A DNA stretch of 64,000 nucleotides from Candidatus Coprovivens excrementavium (GCA_944363975.1 CALVVU010000003.1:124001-188000), one strand, 5' to 3'. Numbered from the stretch's first letter, positions 53,427-61,920 are shown. Notes: generated by a model not told the origin, from the letters alone. Numbers and translations: made by a program.

Positions 53427-53442
53427 TAAAGGAGGTATTTAA

Positions 53443-55626
53443 ATGGCAGGGTCATCAAAAGTAAAAGTAAATTCAGCAAATTTTTCTGAGATTCAAGATT
53501 ATGTAACTAAAGCTTCAGAAAAACTTGATGAGGCTGAAAATATATGGGGAGAAAAGTTTGACAATTTGTATGCAAACTTTGTTGAAAGCGATTTTTTAAA
53601 TTCTTTATATAAAGATGCAGAAAGCACATTTTATACGTGGAGTCGTGCCTTTGATGCTATTTCTTGTGTTACCGGTGGTGCTCTTATTGGTCTTTCTTTT
53701 GGCCCTATTGGTGGAATAGTTGGAGCTGTAATTGGAGCTATATTTGGTGTTACAATGGCTATTATAAATGAGCCTACATGGTTAACTATTTCTAAAGAAA
53801 CTTTCGAAAATTTATTACTTAATTGTCGCAATGGTAATGATGATAATTATATAAAAATAACAAATTTAAAAACAAAAATGTATAATATTCAAGTTTCTTT
53901 AGAAAAAATAAAGACTAAGATAAATGAATTTCAACAATTGTATGCTGATTTAAATGCTACTGCTGAGTCTATGGGGGTTAAAACTACTTTAGCTTCAGAT
54001 GGTACTACTGTATTAAGTGTTGATACAGAAGTTACAATAGATGGTCAAACAATTGAAATATCTACAAGTGATGCTTTAAATGCATTTTATACATATGAAA
54101 ATACTGTTATGTCTGCGATGATTGAAGCTGATATATTAGAAAGAACATATGGATATGATATAGATTATAATGCTATTGTTAAAAATGCTAATGCATTTAT
54201 GACTGATACGATTAATAGTGGATTATATAGTCATGAATTTATTGATGCATTACTACCTAACTATACTCCGGATGAAAATGCAGCTTATGATGCAACATCA
54301 GCTGCTACAGGTATAGATAATGATAAGTTGAAGAATTTAATGTCTGAAGTATCTAATTTAAATATATTCCCTGGTTTGGGATTGATGAGTGCAGCTTTAA
54401 TTGGTAAAGTTGGTACAGGTGATGATAATAGCAATAATTTAAATCCAAACCCTTCTCAAAACCCTTCTCCTAGTGGTGGAACGCCAAGCGGAACTACTGG
54501 TGGTACTACTGGTGGAACACCATCAGGAGTTGTAATTCCATCAACTGGAACAACAGGTGGAACTTCTACAACAACTAAACCAGATGAAGATAAAAATAAA
54601 GACGAAGAAAAAGAAGAAGAAAAGAAAAATGATATTGAAATTACAGAGATAAGCGATGAAGAGCTACCAGAATCTGTGTCTATTTCTGAAGAAGTAGATT
54701 ATGATGCGTTAGCTAAAGAAAAATTTGAATTTGAATCTGGTTATGAGGAATTACTTGAACATCGTAGTGAAATTATTCAAGATATTGAGGCTAAGTTTGA
54801 TTCTGGCGATTTAGAATCTATTCGTGATGAGTTAAAAGAATATGGTTATAATAATGCTGAGATTGAATCTATTTTACAAGATAGATTTATGACAATTAAA
54901 GCAATAGTTCAAGGTGATCAAGATGCTCAATTATCGAAGATGGCCAATGAGTTAGCGAAAGCTGATGGTGTTGAAGACTTCTCTTCAAAATATGATGAAA
55001 GACCTGATTATACATTACTTGAAGACGATGGTCCTTCAGATGCATTAATGTTAGCTTCTGAGGATGAAAATGTTGTTAAATTATATGATGAAATGTCAGA
55101 AGCTAAAGTTGCTTATAATGATACGATTGATAAAACAAATGAAATGTTACAAGCAGTTACAGAAAATAAACAATCTATGGAAGATTTAAAGACTAAATAT
55201 GAAAAGGAATTTGGAGAAGATACTACACAGTGGTCTGAAGATGCTGCTAAAGAATATAATGAAGCAATTGAAACTTATAATAAGTCTGTAGAAGATGCTA
55301 CGGAACAAATGAAAGTATTAGAAGAATCAAAAGCTTCTTATGAAGCAGCAAGAAAAGAATTTACAGATGCTAGGGAAGCTTATTATGAAAAGCAGCGTAA
55401 TAATCAAGGATCATCTGAAAGTTCTGGAATAAATGAAGACACTAATAGTGATGGAAGTACTAACAATATCGAGATAAATAATGGCAAACCGGATCCTGGT
55501 AATTCTGATATGGCGCCAACAAATGATGGAATAGTTTATTTAGATGGATCTGATGGTAATAATTCTGGAACTTCAACAATTGATGATTCTGTAGTCTTGA
55601 CGGATACTTCAATTGAGATTAAATAA
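53443..55626 (+). CDS. large T7 candidate substrate, cassette B, with glycine-zipper segment
   Basis: Product of 727 residues. N-terminal helical domain, then a hydrophobic glycine-rich segment at 73-108 (CVTGGALIGLSFGPIGGIVG...), of the kind found in membrane-inserting proteins and absent from the 817-residue A homologue. Shared blocks with A: SDALNAFYTYENTVMSAMI, LGLMSAALIG, LKEYGYNNAEIESIL, ADGVEDFSSKYD, FGEDTTQWSEDAAKEYNEAIETYNKSV. A Gly/Thr/Pro linker (PSGTTGGTTGGTPSG) and a Lys/Glu run sit mid-protein. The end reads SVVLTDTSIEIK. No catalytic residues recognised. Followed by two DUF4176 genes. Confidence 0.65.
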   Translation: MAGSSKVKVNSANFSEIQDYVTKASEKLDEAENIWGEKFDNLYANFVESDFLNSLYKDAESTFYTWSRAFDAISCVTGGALIGLSFGPIGGIVGAVIGAIFGVTMAIINEPTWLTISKETFENLLLNCRNGNDDNYIKITNLKTKMYNIQVSLEKIKTKINEFQQLYADLNATAESMGVKTTLASDGTTVLSVDTEVTIDGQTIEISTSDALNAFYTYENTVMSAMIEADILERTYGYDIDYNAIVKNANAFMTDTINSGLYSHEFIDALLPNYTPDENAAYDATSAATGIDNDKLKNLMSEVSNLNIFPGLGLMSAALIGKVGTGDDNSNNLNPNPSQNPSPSGGTPSGTTGGTTGGTPSGVVIPSTGTTGGTSTTTKPDEDKNKDEEKEEEKKNDIEITEISDEELPESVSISEEVDYDALAKEKFEFESGYEELLEHRSEIIQDIEAKFDSGDLESIRDELKEYGYNNAEIESILQDRFMTIKAIVQGDQDAQLSKMANELAKADGVEDFSSKYDERPDYTLLEDDGPSDALMLASEDENVVKLYDEMSEAKVAYNDTIDKTNEMLQAVTENKQSMEDLKTKYEKEFGEDTTQWSEDAAKEYNEAIETYNKSVEDATEQMKVLEESKASYEAARKEFTDAREAYYEKQRNNQGSSESSGINEDTNSDGSTNNIEINNGKPDPGNSDMAPTNDGIVYLDGSDGNNSGTSTIDDSVVLTDTSIEIK

Positions 55627-55641
55627 GGGAGTGTGATATTA

Positions 55642-56064
55642 ATGAATAAAGCGCTTTTACCAATCGGAACAGTTGTTTTGTTAAAAGGTGCAACTAAGAA
55701 ATTAATGATAACAGGTTATTATTCTAAAGCAGCTGATAGTAATAAGATATATACTTATAATGCTTGTATTTTTCCTGAAGGATATATGGAAAACACATTC
55801 TGTTTATTTGATGCTAATCAGATTGATGAAGTATTTTATAAAGGATTAGAAAACGAAGAATTTGAAAAGTATACGACTAATCTTTCACCAAAAGTTGAAG
55901 TATCTAGTGGCAAAAGAATTGTAAATGATAATAATGTTTCTTTAGATAAGCAAAGAAGAAATGGAAGAGTTCCAAAAGCTCCAACTAATCCAATGTCTAA
56001 AAGTGAAATGCTTGCAAAATATGGCGTTAATAAAATATCAGGCAGAGGTGATAAAAGTGAGTAA
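55642..56064 (+). CDS. DUF4176 protein B1
   Basis: Product of 140 residues, start ATG 55642 (MNKALLPIGTVVLLKGATKKLMITGYYSKA) after AGGGAG. DUF4176 core as in the other copies, then a basic C-terminal extension (GKRIVNDNNVSLDKQRRNGRVPKAPTNPMSKSEMLAKYG) not present in A or B2. Its stop overlaps the B2 start by 8 nt, so the pair is translated as one unit. Confidence 0.78.
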   Translation: MNKALLPIGTVVLLKGATKKLMITGYYSKAADSNKIYTYNACIFPEGYMENTFCLFDANQIDEVFYKGLENEEFEKYTTNLSPKVEVSSGKRIVNDNNVSLDKQRRNGRVPKAPTNPMSKSEMLAKYGVNKISGRGDKSE

Positions 56065-56344
56065 TTCTATAGAATCTAAATATTTACCAATCGGAACAGT
56101 TGTTTTACTAAAAGGTGGAACGAGAAAAGTTATGATTACAGGATTTTGTGCTGTTACGGATGCTAAAAAGAATAAAATTTTTGATTATCGTGGATGTCCA
56201 TTTCCTGAAGGTGTTTTGGAATCAAGTGGTGTTGCCTTGTTTGATCATGAGCAAATACAAGAAATCTGTCATATGGGTTATAAAAACAATGAATCTATTG
56301 ATTTCTTAGATAAATTAGAGATTATAACAAGTTCTCATAAATAA
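56057..56344 (+). CDS. DUF4176 protein B2
   Basis: Product of 95 residues with a GTG start at 56057 (SD AGAGGTG), overlapping B1 by 8 nt; the longer frame from 55961 lies within B1. Reads SNSIESKYLPIGTVVLLKGGTRKVMITGFCAVTDAKKNKIFDYRGCPFPEG. Closer to the cassette A copy than to its neighbour B1, with a 41-nt stretch differing at one base (56078-56118 against 49700-49740), so it likely arose by copying from A or the reverse. Confidence 0.8.
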   Translation: MSNSIESKYLPIGTVVLLKGGTRKVMITGFCAVTDAKKNKIFDYRGCPFPEGVLESSGVALFDHEQIQEICHMGYKNNESIDFLDKLEIITSSHK

Positions 56345-56367
56345 AGATACGAAAGTATCTTTTTTGC
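56342..56367 (+). terminator. terminator after cassette B
   Basis: AAGATAC / GTATCTT stem, loop GAAA, six T. End of the T7 locus. Confidence 0.8.
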
Positions 56368-56431
56368 TTGAAATACATTATAAATAATAGTATACTTATA
56401 TTGACTTTTTACTTTAAAACTTGGTTTTCAT

Positions 56432-56463
56432 TTGACCACTATAGTTGTTATCTATATAGTGGT
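56432..56463 (+). promoter_or_regulatory. promoter with overlapping inverted repeat before the HelD-like gene
   Basis: TTGACC (56432-56437), 17 nt, TATAGT (56455-56460). ACCACTATA (56435-56443) and TATAGTGGT (56455-56463) form a perfect 9-bp dyad with an 11-nt centre, covering the -35 end and the whole -10: a repressor operator in form. Confidence 0.6.
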
Positions 56464-56494
56464 GTTTTGTTATGATAGTTAGTGAGGTGGAAAG

Positions 56495-58522
56495 ATGGCA
56501 ATTACGGGAAGAGATTTTGAATTAGAAGAAAAACGTTTAGAAGAAGTCTTAAAATTATTAGATGATAAACTTGCACAGATGGGTGATGATATTTTCGAAG
56601 ATGAAAGTAAATTTCGTGAATTTAGAAAATATACTTGGGAAAATTTAAGAGCAATGGATCCTCAGGAACTAAATCAAGCTAATGCGGAGTCAGAATTTGA
56701 AGCTAATAAAATTCTTATGAAACAGGATTATTTTAAGAAATTGTTTCGAATTAAAGACAATCCATATTTTGCTTCAGTAATTTTTGAAGATGAAGATAAA
56801 GAAAGATTTAGTGTATATTTAGGACTTACTTATTTAAAAGATGATGAGTATGGAAATATAATTTATGATTGGCGTAGTCCAATATGTAGTTTGTTTTATG
56901 ATTTTGAAGTTGGGCCTTGTGCCTACGCTGCTCCTGGTGGACCTGTGAAGGGTAATTTAATTAGAAAAAGGCAGTATAAGATAGAAAATAGAAAGCTTAT
57001 AAGTGCTTTTGATAATTCTGTAAATATAAATGATGAGTTATTACAGGAAGTGTTAGCTACTGATAGTAATGATAAAATGAAAAATATTGTTAATACAATT
57101 CAGCAAGAACAGAATAATGTTATTAGAAATGTTAGAGATAAAACGTTGATTGTATCTGGTATTGCAGGTTCTGGAAAAACAAGTGTTGCTTTACATAGAA
57201 TAGCTTTCTTATTATATAAAATAAAAAATTTAACAAGTAATAATGTTTTGATTTTTTCACCTAATCAAATATTTACTGAATATATTTCTAATGTTTTACC
57301 AGAATTAGGTGAAGATAATACATTGCAAACTACCTTTAATGATTATTTAAGTAGTAGTATTACTGAATATAAAGAAGTTGAATCTTTTATGGACTTTATA
57401 GGTAAATATTATTCTGAGAAAGTAGGTAACTTTGATTTTATTAAGTATAAACAAAGTGATGAGATAATTAATGATATAAATTTATATATTGAAGATTTTA
57501 TTAGAAAATCGAGAGTAATTAGAGATTTTATTGAAAATAAGGTTTATACAATTTATAAAGATGAAATTAATGATTTATTGCATAATAGATATAATACTTT
57601 ACCTTTTTTTGAGAGGGTCGATGTAATTGCTGAAAAATTAAGTGAAGCTAATTATAGAGGTAGTACAAAAAAGAAAGCGACTTATCGAAAGTTGATTATG
57701 GAAAATAGTTCTTTTACTAAAGATTATAAAGATATTTACGCTGGTTTTTTTACAAGTCCTTTTTGTAAAATTAAAGCACGTGATGAAGATATAAAAAAAA
57801 TTAGTAGTGGTAAGGTTATAGGTTATGATGATGCTTTATTATTTGTATATATGAAAGGCTTATTAGAAGGTTTTCCATATGAAAGAGATATTAAACAGGT
57901 AGTAATTGATGAAGCTCAAGATTATAGTTTTTTACAATATTTAATAATTAGTAAAATATTTAGGAATAGTAATTTTACGATTCTTGGAGATGTTAATCAG
58001 ACAATAAATCCTTATTATAAATATGAATCTTTAGATATATTGGCTAATATATTTAAACAATCTAAATGTATATCTTTAACTAAGACTTATCGATCTAGTC
58101 CGGAGATAATTGAGTTTACAAATAAAATACTTGGTTTGAATCATGTCTGTGCAATAAGAAAAACAGAAAGTACACCTTTAATTCATAGAACTGATAGTAA
58201 GATGTTATTGGAAGATATAAATTATTTAAGAAATAAATATAAAAGTGTTGCAGTTATTACGAGAGATAATAAAACTTCATTAAGAATTTATGAACAATTA
58301 AAAAACGTAATACCAATATCGATATTAAATTCTAATACTGAAGAATTTAATAAAGAATTAGTAGTTTTACCAGCTTATTTAGCTAAAGGATTGGAATTTG
58401 ATAGTGTAATTGTATATAGTGATAAGCAAAGTAAATATATGAAAAATGAAAAAAATTTATTGTATGTTGCTTGTACAAGAGCACAACATGAATTAATTGT
58501 GTATTCAGGTAATAAGAAGTAA
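56495..58522 (+). CDS. helD: HelD-like superfamily 1 helicase (RNA polymerase recycling)
   Basis: Product of 675 residues. The N-terminal coiled-coil part is followed by YDWRSPICSLFYDFEVGPCAYAAPGG, the HelD hallmark, and Walker A GIAGSGKT at 222-229. Downstream: VVIDEAQDYSFLQYLIISKIF (Walker B), LTKTYRSSPEI, VAVITRDNKTSL and VACTRAQHELIVYSG, the remaining SF1 helicase motifs. HelD pulls stalled RNA polymerase off DNA and can protect from rifamycins. Separate from the T7 locus by terminator and its own promoter with a dyad operator. Confidence 0.88.
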   Translation: MAITGRDFELEEKRLEEVLKLLDDKLAQMGDDIFEDESKFREFRKYTWENLRAMDPQELNQANAESEFEANKILMKQDYFKKLFRIKDNPYFASVIFEDEDKERFSVYLGLTYLKDDEYGNIIYDWRSPICSLFYDFEVGPCAYAAPGGPVKGNLIRKRQYKIENRKLISAFDNSVNINDELLQEVLATDSNDKMKNIVNTIQQEQNNVIRNVRDKTLIVSGIAGSGKTSVALHRIAFLLYKIKNLTSNNVLIFSPNQIFTEYISNVLPELGEDNTLQTTFNDYLSSSITEYKEVESFMDFIGKYYSEKVGNFDFIKYKQSDEIINDINLYIEDFIRKSRVIRDFIENKVYTIYKDEINDLLHNRYNTLPFFERVDVIAEKLSEANYRGSTKKKATYRKLIMENSSFTKDYKDIYAGFFTSPFCKIKARDEDIKKISSGKVIGYDDALLFVYMKGLLEGFPYERDIKQVVIDEAQDYSFLQYLIISKIFRNSNFTILGDVNQTINPYYKYESLDILANIFKQSKCISLTKTYRSSPEIIEFTNKILGLNHVCAIRKTESTPLIHRTDSKMLLEDINYLRNKYKSVAVITRDNKTSLRIYEQLKNVIPISILNSNTEEFNKELVVLPAYLAKGLEFDSVIVYSDKQSKYMKNEKNLLYVACTRAQHELIVYSGNKK

Positions 58523-58550
58523 AGGTTATTAGTAAAATAACCTTTTTTGT
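58520..58550 (+). terminator. terminator after helD
   Basis: AAGGTTATT / AATAACCTT stem, loop AGTAA, T-run. Confidence 0.8.
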
Positions 58551-58579
58551 TTGACAAATATTTATTATCTTAATACAAT
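58551..58579 (+). promoter_or_regulatory. promoter of the metallophosphoesterase gene
   Basis: TTGACA, 17 nt, TACAAT (58574-58579). Confidence 0.7.
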
Positions 58580-58614
58580 AAGGAATATTGATGTAAGAAG
58601 GGGGGAGTGCTTTG

Positions 58615-60429
58615 ATGTTAACTACTGTTGATCAAATGAAATTAAATAAGTATATTAGAGAACATGCTTTAGGTGATTTATATTATGTTAATATGTGCGA
58701 AGCTATTGGAAAGGTTAATAAAGTTAAGGATATAGAATTTTTGGAGTATTTTGTAAATTTTGTTATTAAGGAGTTTAGTAGTAAAGACCAAATATCAATG
58801 AAATTTATTACTAAAATTATATCTATAATTATTTCTTTTGTAGGTTGGATATATGATGATAATGGTAAAATAGATAGCGAGTTATTAGATAGAATTAGAA
58901 GTTTAGAAGAATATTATGATGAATTTCTTGAAAGAACAAAATCAAAAAATGACCCTGATTTTAGAAGTAATTATTTGCAATCTTTATTAAAGAAGGTAGA
59001 AAAATTGTATCCTGAAGAAAAGAAGAGTGAGTCAGTAGTTGAATATTTAAAAGAAATAGATAATTTGAAACAAAAATTAAATACATTGAATAAAAAGTTT
59101 GAATCACTAACTAAAAGTTATGAAGCTTTAAAAAAAGATTATGAAAAAAAATCACAAAGTTTGATTACGAGCAATAATGAGCTATCTGATGTGAGATCTA
59201 AGTTAGAACAAAAAGAAAAAACAATAGAACAATTTTTGGATGATATTAAGAGAATTGAAGAAAAAGTTGATTTTTTAGAAAAGGAAGTTAGTAATTTAGG
59301 TGAAGTAAACTCTAATTTACTTCCTTATAAGGAAAAAGCAAAAGAGTTGACTCTTTTAGTTGAACAATTAAGTGAATGTATTGCAAAATATGAAGAAAAA
59401 GAACAAAATAGAATAATGCAAGTTAAGACTACAGAAACTATTAAAACTTTATTATATCAACAGCTTTTAGCAAGATCTTCTAATATAGATGATTTAATGA
59501 GTGAATTAAAAAAGATGGGATATAGTGCTACGAAAGATGAAATTCATCAATTGATGAATGAATTAAAGACAAGGATAAATATAGTAAGAAATTTTTTTGC
59601 TGGAAAGCCTGAATATAGTATTATACCTCCTAATGTAGTTAAAAATGGTACTTTTGATATAAAAGTTCCAAATGGAACTAAGTATTATGATATTTTTTTA
59701 GCGGCTGATTTTCAAATAAAAGAAATGAATACTGGGACTATTAAACGTTTTGATAAAATTAATAATTATTGTACAGAAAATAATATAAATTTAGTGTTAA
59801 ATTTAGGTGATTTATTTGAAGGTAAAACTAGCAGGAATGTTTCTTATGAAGATGCGATGACAAATATTAGTTGTGTTGAGAAAGCAATTTCTTTGATTCC
59901 TAAAACTGAAAGTATTTATTATGCGGTAATTGGTGGAAATCATGATGAAAAGATGTTTAGATTTGGAATTGATCCGATTAGTATGTTATCTAATGAAAGA
60001 GAAGATTTTATTAATTTAGGTTATGAACATTGTACTATAACTTTTAATGGTAGTAAGAGTTTGTTGACGAGCTTTGCTATTCATCACCCTTCTAATTTTG
60101 ATTATACTATTCATTTTAATGAAGATGGATTGGATTCAAAAAAAACGTTAGAAGAGTTAGAAATATTTTATAGAAATCAAGGAAGAACTCGAGATGATTC
60201 TTATATTGATATTTTTGGCCATATGCATAAAAGTTTATTTAATTATCCTGATTCTTATTATTTTTTACCAGCTTTTATGGAAAAAATATCTGATGGTGGA
60301 GCTTGCCATTTAAGGGTTTACTTTGATGAAAATATGAAAATTAAGTATATGTTATTTATGCCGTTATCTTTACGTGAAAAGTTGGTTAAAAATGGCGAAA
60401 TTTTATATAAAAAAACTTTAATAAAGTAA
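58615..60429 (+). CDS. coiled-coil protein with metallophosphoesterase domain
   Basis: Product of 604 residues, ATG 58615 after GGGGGGAG (TTG 58612 is adjacent). N-terminal helical region, a long coiled coil (about 140-270, SLTKSYEALKKDYEKKSQSL...) and a C-terminal calcineurin-like phosphoesterase domain: DFQ at 365-367 in place of the usual D-x-H, GDLFEG at 398-403, GNHD at 441-444, HH in AIHHPSNFD and GHMH at 535-538. Four of five metal motifs are standard. Possible nuclease or phosphatase; the coiled-coil fusion recalls DNA-repair MPEs, but substrate is unknown. Confidence 0.7.
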   Translation: MLTTVDQMKLNKYIREHALGDLYYVNMCEAIGKVNKVKDIEFLEYFVNFVIKEFSSKDQISMKFITKIISIIISFVGWIYDDNGKIDSELLDRIRSLEEYYDEFLERTKSKNDPDFRSNYLQSLLKKVEKLYPEEKKSESVVEYLKEIDNLKQKLNTLNKKFESLTKSYEALKKDYEKKSQSLITSNNELSDVRSKLEQKEKTIEQFLDDIKRIEEKVDFLEKEVSNLGEVNSNLLPYKEKAKELTLLVEQLSECIAKYEEKEQNRIMQVKTTETIKTLLYQQLLARSSNIDDLMSELKKMGYSATKDEIHQLMNELKTRINIVRNFFAGKPEYSIIPPNVVKNGTFDIKVPNGTKYYDIFLAADFQIKEMNTGTIKRFDKINNYCTENNINLVLNLGDLFEGKTSRNVSYEDAMTNISCVEKAISLIPKTESIYYAVIGGNHDEKMFRFGIDPISMLSNEREDFINLGYEHCTITFNGSKSLLTSFAIHHPSNFDYTIHFNEDGLDSKKTLEELEIFYRNQGRTRDDSYIDIFGHMHKSLFNYPDSYYFLPAFMEKISDGGACHLRVYFDENMKIKYMLFMPLSLREKLVKNGEILYKKTLIK

Positions 60430-60466
60430 GTAATGAATATTTTTGGATATCTTACATAAAATAATG

Positions 60467-60495
60467 TTGACAACAAATAATTTTTAGTATATAAT
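60467..60495 (+). promoter_or_regulatory. infC operon promoter
   Basis: TTGACA, 17 nt, TATAAT (60490-60495). Confidence 0.8.
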
Positions 60496-60499
60496 CTAT

Positions 60500-60628
60500 C
60501 TTGTTATTGAAAAGAAAGCGATGTATCCACATCCACCTGATTGTAGTGAGTTATGATAGGTAAAGAGCTAAATAAATTTATTTTATTTTGTTTTTTAAGG
60601 GTGGATACTAGATGTTCGCCCTTTTTAA
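60500..60628 (+). ncRNA. L20-type attenuator leader of infC-rpmI-rplT
   Basis: Two competing folds. TATCCAC (60534-60540) or ATCCACC (60541-60547) pairs with GTGGATA/GGTGGAT at 60600-60607 (antiterminator). AAGGGTG (60597-60603) pairs with CGCCCTT (60617-60623) followed by TTT (terminator). In Firmicutes L20 binding shifts this balance to reduce operon expression. Confidence 0.65.
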
Positions 60629-60644
60629 TTGTGTGGAGGTGCTT

Positions 60645-61172
60645 ATTATAGCAAAGGATAAAAATGAAATGCCAATTAATGATAAAATTAAAGTGGCAGA
60701 ATTAATGGTTATTGGTCCAAATGGAGAACAAATGGGAGTTAAAAAGTTATCAGATGCTCTTACTTTAGCTAATTATGCTGGTTTAGATTTAGTATTGATG
60801 AATGGTAATTCTGTTCCTGCTGTTGGAAAAATTATGGATTATAATAAATACCGTTATGAAAAGCAGAAGAAACTTAAGGAATCACAAAAGAAACAAAGAG
60901 AGAGTAACAAAGATATTAAGGAATATCAACTTAGTCCTAATATTGATGTGCATGATTTTAATACGCGTAAAAAGAATGCTTCAGATTATTTAGTTAAGGG
61001 GCATAAAATTAAAGTTTCTATTAGATTTAAAGGTCGTAGAATAGATCGTCCTGAATTGGGTAAAGAAGTTATGATGCGATTTGCTGATGAATTAAGTGAT
61101 GTTTCTGTTATTGAGTCGCAACCTAAACTTGAAGGTCGTACGATGATAATGCTATTAGCGCCTAAAAAATAA
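60645..61172 (+). CDS. infC: translation initiation factor IF-3 (AUU start)
   Basis: Product of 175 residues (MIAKDKNEMPINDKIKVAELMVIGPNGEQMGV...), both IF-3 domains complete. Start chosen as ATT 60645, five bases after GGAGG; the following ATA is an alternative. The only nearby ATG (60612) lies inside the attenuator hairpin and has no SD. A rare start codon is a known conserved feature of infC, which lets IF-3 discriminate against its own mRNA. IF-3 prevents premature 30S/50S joining and proofreads initiator tRNA. Followed by rpmI and rplT, the standard operon. Confidence 0.95.
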   Translation: MIAKDKNEMPINDKIKVAELMVIGPNGEQMGVKKLSDALTLANYAGLDLVLMNGNSVPAVGKIMDYNKYRYEKQKKLKESQKKQRESNKDIKEYQLSPNIDVHDFNTRKKNASDYLVKGHKIKVSIRFKGRRIDRPELGKEVMMRFADELSDVSVIESQPKLEGRTMIMLLAPKK

Positions 61173-61197
61173 GAATTTAGAAAGAGGAAGTTGAATT

Positions 61198-61392
61198 ATG
61201 GGAAAAAGTAAACAAAAAACACATAAAGCATCTAGTAAAGTTTTGAAAGCAAAGAAAAATGGTCAATTAGTTTATAAAAAATCAAATGGTAATCATATAA
61301 CTGGTAAAGATACTGCTAAAGCAGTTAGACAAAGAAGAACTAAAGGCGTTTTATCAAAAAGTGATACTAAACGTTTAAAGGACTTCATCTAG
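61198..61392 (+). CDS. rpmI: 50S ribosomal protein L35
   Basis: Product of 64 residues, all Lys/Arg-rich, MGKSKQKTHKASSKVLKAKKNGQLVYKKSNGNHITGKDTAKAVRQRR. Size and pattern (KxKTHKxxxKR..., xxHITGKxTxK..R) match L35. SD GAGGAAG. Between infC and rplT as in other Firmicutes, 25 and 15 bp from its neighbours; controlled by the L20 attenuator. Confidence 0.95.
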   Translation: MGKSKQKTHKASSKVLKAKKNGQLVYKKSNGNHITGKDTAKAVRQRRTKGVLSKSDTKRLKDFI

Positions 61393-61407
61393 GAAGGGGA
61401 GTAAGAG

Positions 61408-61920
61408 ATGACAAGAGTTAAAGGCGGAAACGTTGCAAAGAATAGAAGAAGAAAAGTTTTAAAAGAAGCTAAAGGATATTTTGGTTCTAAGCATAGATTA
61501 TTTAAAACTGCGCAAGAACAAACTTTCCATAGTGGAGTTTATGCATTTAGAGATAGAAAACAAAATAAAAGAAATTTTAGAAAACTATGGATTCAAAGAA
61601 TTAATGCAGCTTGTAGAGAAAATGAAATTAGTTATTCTAAATTTATTAATGGTTTAAATAAAGCTGGTATTGAAGTTAATAGAAAAATGCTTAGTGCAAT
61701 CGCTATTGATGACGCTGCTGCATTTACTAATTTAGTTAATATTGCTAAAGCTGCTTTAGAAGGAAAGACTGTTAAAGTAGATAAGAAAGAAACTAAGAAA
61801 GAAGAAAGTAAAGATTATTCTTCAATGACTGTTGCTGAACTTAAAGAAGTTGCAAAAGAAAAAGGAATTGAAGGATATACTTCAATGAAAAAGAGTGAAT
61901 TATTAGAAGCAATTAAGTAA
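61408..61920 (+). CDS. rplT: 50S ribosomal protein L20 with SAP/Rho_N-like extension
   Basis: Residues 1-119 are a normal L20 ([38 protein letters not shown]...). The protein goes on to 170 residues where L20 typically ends near 118. The added part has a Lys/Glu linker ([17 protein letters not shown]) and [31 protein letters not shown], which reads like a SAP or Rho N-terminal helix-loop-helix nucleic-acid-binding domain. L20 binds 23S rRNA in assembly and its own mRNA leader. There is no frameshift or stop at the junction. Terminator after. Confidence 0.93.
   Translation: MTRVKGGNVAKNRRRKVLKEAKGYFGSKHRLFKTAQEQTFHSGVYAFRDRKQNKRNFRKLWIQRINAACRENEISYSKFINGLNKAGIEVNRKMLSAIAIDDAAAFTNLVNIAKAALEGKTVKVDKKETKKEESKDYSSMTVAELKEVAKEKGIEGYTSMKKSELLEAIK

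Noticed and set aside
60612-60644. ATG 60612 as infC start
   Set aside because: Inside the attenuator hairpin and no SD; the residues do not match IF-3 N-termini, while ATT 60645 has GGAGG at proper distance.
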